This document shows, in pieces, positions 60,301-64,000 of a stretch of 64,000 nucleotides of DNA; the stretch's first letter is position 1, and every line of letters begins with the position of its first letter. Under the pieces are notes generated by a model, which made no database searches, was not told the origin of the DNA, and saw only the letters and a program-made list of their open reading frames with translations. Position numbers and translations under genes: made by a program. This stretch comes from Phytomonospora endophytica (GTDB taxonomy: Bacteria > Actinomycetota > Actinomycetes > Mycobacteriales > Micromonosporaceae), in assembly GCF_014202425.1 (NCBI RefSeq), contig NZ_JACHGT010000023.1:1-64000 (forward strand), in the 5' to 3' direction.

Positions 60301-62494
60301 GCGGACGGCGCTGGTGTGGGGCGAGCGGTCGATGACCTACGCGGAGTTGGCCGGCGCGGCCGCCGCCGTCGCGCGGCGGCTGGTCGCCGACGGCACACCG
60401 CGAGGAGCGGCGGTCGGGATCATCGGTGAACGCAGTACGCATGTGATCGTCGGGATCCTGGGTGCGATGCTCGCCGGCTGCCACTTCGTTCCCCTCGACG
60501 TCGGCTCTCCCCCGGCTCGCATCGCTCGGATCGTCGCCGACAGTTCGATGGCGGCGCTGCTGACCTACGGGTCACGTGCCGCCGAGACGGCTTCGGCGCT
60601 GGGCGAGGCCCTGTCCGGGACGTCCGTGCACGACCTCGCCTCCTTCGGGGCGGCGGCCTGGGATCTCGGGGAGTTCGCCGGGCGGCTCCCCTCCCCCGAT
60701 GATCCGGCCTACTGCATCTACACCTCGGGTACGACCGGGACTCCCAAGGGCGTGCTGCTCGTTCACCGTGGAGTAGCCAACCTCCGGGCCCACCTCCGCG
60801 CGGCATACGGGGTGACGGCCGATGATCGGGTGTTGCAGTTTTCGAACCTGACCTTCGATGCTTCGGTGTGGGAGATCGCGCTGTCGCTGCTCAACGGCGC
60901 CGGGCTGGTCATCGTCGACCAGGACACCGTCCACGACACCACCCTCCTCGCCCGCGAATGCCACCGTGCAGGCGTGACACTCGGCCTGTTGCCGCCCCAG
61001 TACTACCTGCTCTGTGAAGGCCTGCCCCTGCGGATCGTCACCACCGGAGGAGGCGCCTCCAGCCTCGCCGTCGTCGACAAAGCCCGGCGGGAGAACGTGC
61101 CCTACGTCAACGCCTACGGCCCCACCGAAACCACCGTCCTGGCCACCGGCTGGCACGACACCGGTGAAGCCCTGGTCGACCCCGCACGCATCCCCATCGG
61201 GGTCCCGGTCGCCAACACCCAAGTGCACATCCTCCACGGCGAACGCCTCTGCGGCATCGGCGAAGCAGGCGAACTCAGCGTCGCCGGCGACGGCCTCTCC
61301 ACCGGCTACATAGGACTGTCCGAACTCACCACGGAGAAATTCACCCCCAACCCCCACGGACCAGGACGCCTCTACCACACCGGAGACCGCGCCCGACGCC
61401 TCAACAACGGCACCATCGAATACCTCGGACGCATCAACGACCAACAAGTCAAGATCCGCGGGTTTCGCATCGAGGTCGGCGATGTCGAGTCGGCGCTGCG
61501 CGAGCACCCGGATGTCAGTGACGCCGCCGTCGTCGCCCATCAGGAACGCGACGGCTCGACCGCTTTGGCGGCCTATGTGACACCGAACGGTCACTCCGAT
61601 GTGGACACCGCCGGGGTGCGCGTCTTTCTCACCGAGCGGCTGCCCGGGTACATGGTCCCCGCCTACCTCGCCGTGATCGCGGCGATCCCGCTGAACCGGT
61701 CGGGGAAAGTCGACGCCGCCGCCCTGCCTCCACCGGTTCCCGCCGGCACCGGGACACGCATCGCTGCCGCCGATGAGGTCGAGGCCGCGATCGCGGCGAT
61801 CTGGGCCGAAGTCCTCGGCCACACCCAGTTCGGGACGGGTGAGAACTTCTTCGAACTGGGCGGGACCTCGCTGACGATCGTGCAGGTCCACGGACGCCTC
61901 GGGAAGGCCTATCCGGGAATCCTCACCGTCGGCGACCTGTTCGCGATGCCGACGGTGCGCGCCACCGCCGCCGGGATCCGCGCCCGCCTCACCGAGCGGA
62001 TCGCGCTGACGCGCGTGGAGCTGCGCCGCCCGGCCGATGCCCGCCCGGGACCGTCCACGGTGGCCTTGGCACGACAGTGGCGCGATGATCAGTCGCCCGA
62101 GGCCGTTTACGCCTTCACGCTCGCCCTGGCCTCCATGTCGAAGGCGCCACCGACGACGCTGCTCGTCTGGCACGAAGGCGGCCTCACCGCCGTCGACGTG
62201 CCCGACTCCGGCGAGCACGGTGCGCGGCTCGCCCAGCTCCGCCGGGACCTGTCGGCGTCGGTTCCGCTGGCGGCCGAACGGCGGATGCGGGTGACCGGGG
62301 CCGGTGTCCTGGCTTCACTGAAGCTTCCGGGCGCCGCCGCGCGGCTGCCTCATCCGGTCCTGCGCGATGTGGACGTGACCGTGGAGCTCTCCTCCACCGA
62401 GGCCCGCCGGGTCACGGCGGGCCGCCACCTCGATGCGACGGCGGCGGCGCTGCTCGCGCGTTTCACCGTGCTCTTCGGGCAGTTGACGGCCTGA
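54398..62494 (+). CDS. NRPS-C: C-A-PCP-E-C-A-PCP-tail
   Basis: A 2698-residue two-module synthetase transcribed opposite to the rest. Domains: C 10-450 (LSPLQEGMLFH near 20, HHIVLDG near 153); A 460-960; PCP near 1007 (LGGDSIKA); E 1040-1480 (HHLVVDAVSW near 1185, VGWFTTMFP near 1330); C 1500-1940 (HHIILDG near 1636); A 1950-2440; PCP near 2488 (LGGTSLTI); tail 2530-2698. A pockets read DAFWLGGTF (Val code) and DAWLTGAVL (Leu-like). The first C follows an E domain in the proposed order, so it should be of the D-accepting type. The tail has no GxSxG nucleophile and resembles half of a condensation domain, so release is unexplained. GGAG precedes ATG 54398. Large parts are nearly identical to NRPS-B modules. 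Confidence 0.93.
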   Translation: MSQQLVTARIDNVGDLSPLQEGMLFHALADPGGGAYVVQQVFTAGDAEGPFAVADVEAALGGLPVKHAILRTAFVAEGLDRPRQVVLRERGIGFAVVDLRTAGPAAAPAVDRFLTEDVARGFDLARDPLLRVTAIRTVDDEREHVRLVWTYHHIVLDGWSLSTLFGDFLRYHRLAADGANASTIIALAERERGEAPDYASYVRHLAERPTRAFEKYWRELLADCGGSPAPLPATAATLHGGAGRFTASSRSGLARRLTEGFSARGATLAHVAEAAWGLVLSRQTGTPDVVFGKVVSGRDVALPGVEQTVGLFINTIPVRVTVDDTASVHGLVGEVRDQAIASAEHDHGSLARVQTLAGVEGLVSSLFAFENFQVDEGVIDGGGLSFERGREQTDYPLTMTVQRTGDELDLIVLHDEGVLAREDARRLSGRLLAVLEEFAADAERPLVEVSSLLPGEAETVAGVCDASCVGYARDGWIGGVFTGVVAEHGERVALVAGDERLTYRELAARAGRVAESLAGAGIGTGDVVGVTGQAGVELFVGLLGVTLSGAGYVPIDVDTPVSRAAAVAADAGVAAVVAAGGRAVAFARELAADAPVFDVAVAVGGGYRRAAVAGAPGGGDVAYVMFTSGTTGRPKGSVIPQRAVLRLVCGNPSLPLSCDDVLIQTGSVAFDASTFEIWGMWLNGGTLVIPDREDLLHPQRFAAMVAEHRATTMWLTVSLFNQIAVGDPAAFTGLDHLLIGGEAVSAEHVHRVYDAVPSITIVNGYGPTENTTFTTTHPIPRARTRTVPIGRAIGGTSVVVLDGDRVCGIGEVGELCAGGDGLSTGYLGLPELTAQRFTDTPYGRLYRTGDRVRRLADGTIEYLGRIDDQQVKIRGYRIELPDIETTLRRHPHIRDAVVLPHREAGRVSALAAYIVAEGALVPADVRAFLSASLPSYMVPAHVIAIPSIPLTRNGKIDRAALPAPVPVAAGAGPAPADEVEAVVCAAFAEVLGLPVVGVLDSFFELGGDSIKAIRVVSRVRQAGYDVAVGAVMAGMTPRAVATRVERKAVSAFEQGAVTGTVGTWPIIEEFFAWDLTVPAHFNQDILIDVGYSAPEHVRSALDAVWAHHDALRAIVTDRTLHLRDNKAAYGFEHHQVTDPAELDLAVNSVADRLHASMDLAGGPLFQAGLVVGPGGSRLFLAAHHLVVDAVSWQIITDDVLTGIRDAQANRPIRLAEKTASLHDWSAALDELSATLVPAEQAYWDAVDAAAADAHLTGGGEGGMSVRKIVLDPASTADLGRAATAYHASMEDVLLAGLAISVQGPDRIAIRLERHGRTGHDALPPVDRTVGWFTTMFPIVLHHHTDPAEALITTKETLRTVPHDGIGYGLRPGGYANITASVTFNYLAEQDTRETEGFGATVFARTGTPSHPGNRHLTGLAVNAMVTDGRLVIVLSAEAATLTEAELSRLADRYRRGLQTLTGEAGRPRRKTPSDHPVAVGLSRDDLARIEARHPRLDEITDLTPLQEGMLFHGLEDAASGAYVVQQVFVAADENGPFDVDAVETALHALGRQHPMLRTAFVAEGLDRPRQVVLRDREIGFTTVDLRHDSTTTIDDVLAAEVTRGFDLTHDPLLRVTAIHSADNGRDVLRLAWTYHHIILDGWSLSTLFGDFLRLYRAATQGREDAGTPGAPAFSAYVGHVARRDTAAFDAYWSRLLDGYDTGAGLATAAPVAEREGRGVGRIAVSSTGGLARRLTEAYAPRGVTLSHITEAAWGLILARACGTDDVVFGKVVSGRDAPIPGIDKTVGLFINTIPVRVHTPPGTTVTALLEAVRDQALASAEHDHGSLARIQRALPVEGLIQSLFAFENYHVEAGTIHGGGLTFERGREEETNYPVNLVVQQDSDELAFSVLYDRRALARSDVDRVLARILYFLDAVADGADRSLGQVASLPPTEEQTVREGFNQTALDYRPEMTAVSLFLDGVRAHPERTALVWGERSMTYAELAGAAAAVARRLVADGTPRGAAVGIIGERSTHVIVGILGAMLAGCHFVPLDVGSPPARIARIVADSSMAALLTYGSRAAETASALGEALSGTSVHDLASFGAAAWDLGEFAGRLPSPDDPAYCIYTSGTTGTPKGVLLVHRGVANLRAHLRAAYGVTADDRVLQFSNLTFDASVWEIALSLLNGAGLVIVDQDTVHDTTLLARECHRAGVTLGLLPPQYYLLCEGLPLRIVTTGGGASSLAVVDKARRENVPYVNAYGPTETTVLATGWHDTGEALVDPARIPIGVPVANTQVHILHGERLCGIGEAGELSVAGDGLSTGYIGLSELTTEKFTPNPHGPGRLYHTGDRARRLNNGTIEYLGRINDQQVKIRGFRIEVGDVESALREHPDVSDAAVVAHQERDGSTALAAYVTPNGHSDVDTAGVRVFLTERLPGYMVPAYLAVIAAIPLNRSGKVDAAALPPPVPAGTGTRIAAADEVEAAIAAIWAEVLGHTQFGTGENFFELGGTSLTIVQVHGRLGKAYPGILTVGDLFAMPTVRATAAGIRARLTERIALTRVELRRPADARPGPSTVALARQWRDDQSPEAVYAFTLALASMSKAPPTTLLVWHEGGLTAVDVPDSGEHGARLAQLRRDLSASVPLAAERRMRVTGAGVLASLKLPGAAARLPHPVLRDVDVTVELSSTEARRVTAGRHLDATAAALLARFTVLFGQLTA

Positions 62495-62539
62495 GCCGCC
62501 GGTCAGCCGCAGACCGGAACCGGCGAGCGCGCCGTGCAC

Positions 62540-62935
62540 GGCGGGGAGTGCGGGCGCCCACGCTGTACTGGTACATCAAGAACAAGTCCGGGCTCCTCGA
62601 CGCCGTCGCCGACGCGATCATGGACGACGCGATCGCCGCGGCGCCCGAGCCGTCGGGAGACGACGGGCGCGTCTGGTTGCTCGACACCCTCACGGCGCTG
62701 CGGGCCGCGCTGCTCGCACACCGCGACGGCGCCCGGATCGTCTCAGGCGCGAGGTAGTCACTGCGGCGCGCGGGCGTCTCCGAGCTGGCGATGGCCACCC
62801 TCGTCGCCTTTCGCCGCCCCGCCCACGAGGCGCGGCTGCTCGTGCGGGCCCGCTTCCCGGTGATGACGCGAGCGATCGGCGACTACTTCACCGGACCGGC
62901 CGCACGCCGGACGCCAGGTGCTGGGGATCGCCGGG
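62540..62935 (+). pseudogene. Decayed TetR-family regulator
   Basis: Sequence after NRPS-C reads as pieces of a TetR regulator. RAPTLYWYIKNKSGLLDAVADAIM is the recognition helix and following helix, then a C-terminal ligand-binding region (LLDTLTALRAALLAHRDGARIVSGAR) ending at a TAG at 62755. Beyond the stop the same frame continues with LRRAGVSELAMATLVAF and RFPVMTRAIGDYF. The first half of the HTH is frameshifted or missing, and about 15 residues are absent around the stop. It looks like a lost regulator at the cluster border. An ORF of 69 codons remains open (62548-62757). Confidence 0.65.
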
Positions 62936-62943
62936 ACGTGAAC

Positions 62944-63000
62944 GTCGCGGGACGGATCGGATGGACCGAGGGGGGTCGTCCATCCGGTCCGTCCCGCGAC
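62944..63000. terminator. Long hairpin at the right border of the cluster
   Basis: Two 23-base arms (62944-62966 and 62978-63000) pair at 22 of 23 positions around an 11-base loop. It lies downstream of the TetR remnant and of NRPS-C, converging with the peptidoglycan-binding protein gene, and is probably a bidirectional terminator. Being so long, it may also be a relic of a mobile element. Confidence 0.6.
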
Positions 63001-63009
63001 GAGGGGATG

Positions 63010-63036
63010 CCGGCCGGGCGCCGGGTGCCCGGCCGG
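63010..63036 (-). terminator. Hairpin after peptidoglycan-binding protein gene
   Basis: Ten-base arms CCGGCCGGGC / GCCCGGCCGG with a seven-base loop, 15 bp beyond the stop of the minus-strand gene at 63052. Confidence 0.5.
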
Positions 63037-63051
63037 CTCTCAGGGAAGGTC

Positions 63052-63957
63052 TTAAGCGCCGGAGAGCTCGCGGGCCTGCGCGATCAGGGCCAGCGCGGTC
63101 GCCTGGGCGGCGTCGTAGCGGTCGGGGTAGGCCGAGATCTGGACGGCCTGGGCGACGCGGCCGGCACTCCAGTCGGGGTGGGCGGCGGCGACGTTGATCG
63201 CGCGGGTGAAGAAGGAGTTGGACGCATAGGCCACGTCCAGGATCTGAGCGGGCGTGCCCCAGCCCTGCGAGGGGCGCTGCTGGAAGACACCGAGGGAGTC
63301 GCGGTCGCCGCAGTTGACGTTGTTCATGCGCGACTCGACCCACCCGGCCTCGAAACCGGCGAGCAGGACGCGGTCGTCGGCGCCCAGGCCGGTGGCGACA
63401 CGCAGGACGGTGACCAGGACCTGCGGGTCGGCCTGCGGGGGCACCGAGCAGCCGCCGCCGAGCCCGTCGAGGAGGTGCTGCCAGGTCTGCGGTCCGACGG
63501 TCCCGTCGGCGGTCAGGCTCTTCGCGGTCTGGAACGCGCGCACGGCCGCGGCGGTGGCCGGGCCGAAGCCGCCGTCGACGGCGAGCCCGTAGTCGTGGGC
63601 GTTGAGCGCGGTCTGGGCCGCGGCCACGGCGTCACCACTGGCCCCCTGCCGCAGCGTGACGATCAGGCCACCCCAGGTCTGGGCGCCGACGATCCCGTCG
63701 GCGGTGAACCCGCGCGCGGTCTGGAAGGCGACCACGGCGTTCTTCGTCTGCGGCCCGAAGGCCCCGTCGGTGTCGAGGGTGTACCCGTGGGAACGCAGTA
63801 AGTACTGGGCGGCCGTCACTCCTGGGCCGCCGTCGCCGTCGGCGAGGACGGGCCAGCTCGCCGCCGCAGCGGAGCCGGGTGCGGCGATCGTGGCCGTCGC
63901 GGCCGCCACGAGCACCGCCATGCCGCCGGTCAGCCAATGTCGTCGGGTGAGTGTCAC
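63052..63957 (-). CDS. Secreted protein with two peptidoglycan-binding domains
   Basis: A 301-residue exported protein: a signal peptide (RRHWLTGGMAVLVAAATATIA, cleavage near 32-35), two PG_binding_1 repeats (about 38-100 and 102-165, each with YxLxxDGxFGPxT and F-Q-T-A), and a C-terminal lysozyme-like domain (about 180-300, LAGFEAGWVESRMNN with a candidate catalytic Glu, then LGVFQQRPSQGWG). This layout is common in actinomycete wall hydrolases and resuscitation-type proteins. GTG 63957 has a GAGAGG site; the frame is open to 63993. It is not obviously part of the biosynthetic cluster. Confidence 0.85.
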   Translation of the reverse strand: MTLTRRHWLTGGMAVLVAAATATIAAPGSAAAASWPVLADGDGGPGVTAAQYLLRSHGYTLDTDGAFGPQTKNAVVAFQTARGFTADGIVGAQTWGGLIVTLRQGASGDAVAAAQTALNAHDYGLAVDGGFGPATAAAVRAFQTAKSLTADGTVGPQTWQHLLDGLGGGCSVPPQADPQVLVTVLRVATGLGADDRVLLAGFEAGWVESRMNNVNCGDRDSLGVFQQRPSQGWGTPAQILDVAYASNSFFTRAINVAAAHPDWSAGRVAQAVQISAYPDRYDAAQATALALIAQARELSGA

Positions 63958-64000
63958 GATGCACGCCTCTCCTCGGCGGTGGCCTGAGGTCACCGGCTCG

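Noticed and set aside
61980-62494. Terminal thioesterase domain in NRPS-C
   Set aside because: No GxSxG nucleophile motif and no alpha/beta-hydrolase features are visible in the tail.
1-64000. CRISPR arrays, tRNA or rRNA genes
   Set aside because: No regularly spaced direct repeats and no tRNA T-loop or rRNA signature were seen on either strand by reading.

Overview
The window comes from a high-GC actinomycete. The signs are strong G/C preference at third codon positions, frequent GTG starts, many GTGA/ATGA start-stop overlaps, an Scr1-type DUF5753/DUF397 regulator pair, a mycothiol-type maleylpyruvate isomerase fold protein and Tat/Sec-exported wall proteins. The genus cannot be fixed from sequence reading alone.

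Left part (1-17 kb) is accessory DNA. It opens with the end of an IS701-type transposase remnant that runs into a NUDIX gene. A zinc-ribbon XRE regulator, a second NUDIX protein and a clavaminate-synthase-like oxygenase follow, with two operator-like palindromes in the divergent spacer. Next come small unknown genes, a decayed IS3-type transposase, a 66-residue six-cysteine peptide gene with its own terminator, a DUF6892-like protein, a secreted SH3-containing protein facing a membrane-anchored HTH-like protein, a membrane-anchored PemK-like toxin, an Scr1/DUF397 pair, a four-gene operon ending in a minimal LuxR regulator, a Tat-exported sialidase, an isomerase-fold protein, a phosphotransferase and two tiny membrane proteins.

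The core (17.1-62.5 kb) is one large hybrid PKS-NRPS cluster. A long minus-strand operon reads, from 53914 down to 17149: stand-alone malonyltransferase; two AT-less PKS modules (each KS-DH-KR-ACP); an AT-like protein without its serine; a KS-like protein that keeps Cys but lacks both catalytic His; a type II thioesterase; an ABC exporter (ATPase plus two permeases); a CPBP-family membrane protein; NRPS-A (partial C-A-PCP-C-A-PCP-C); and NRPS-B (A-PCP-E-C-A-PCP-E-C-A-PCP-E). NRPS-C (C-A-PCP-E-C-A-PCP-tail) is transcribed divergently from a 483-bp spacer with clustered inverted repeats. Reading the ten A-domain pocket residues by eye suggests X-Val-D-Glu-D-Val/Ile-D-Leu-D-Val-Leu. No integrated release thioesterase is seen. 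The likely product is an exported, D-amino-acid-rich lipopeptide or acylated heptapeptide with a polyketide part made through a trans-acting malonyltransferase.

Right edge (62.5-64 kb): a decayed TetR regulator directly after NRPS-C, a strong hairpin, and a secreted peptidoglycan-binding protein. The most unusual points are the paired catalytically altered KS-like and AT-like proteins, the half-condensation-domain pieces at the two outer ends of the NRPS line, the likely docking-helix series, and the six-cysteine peptide.
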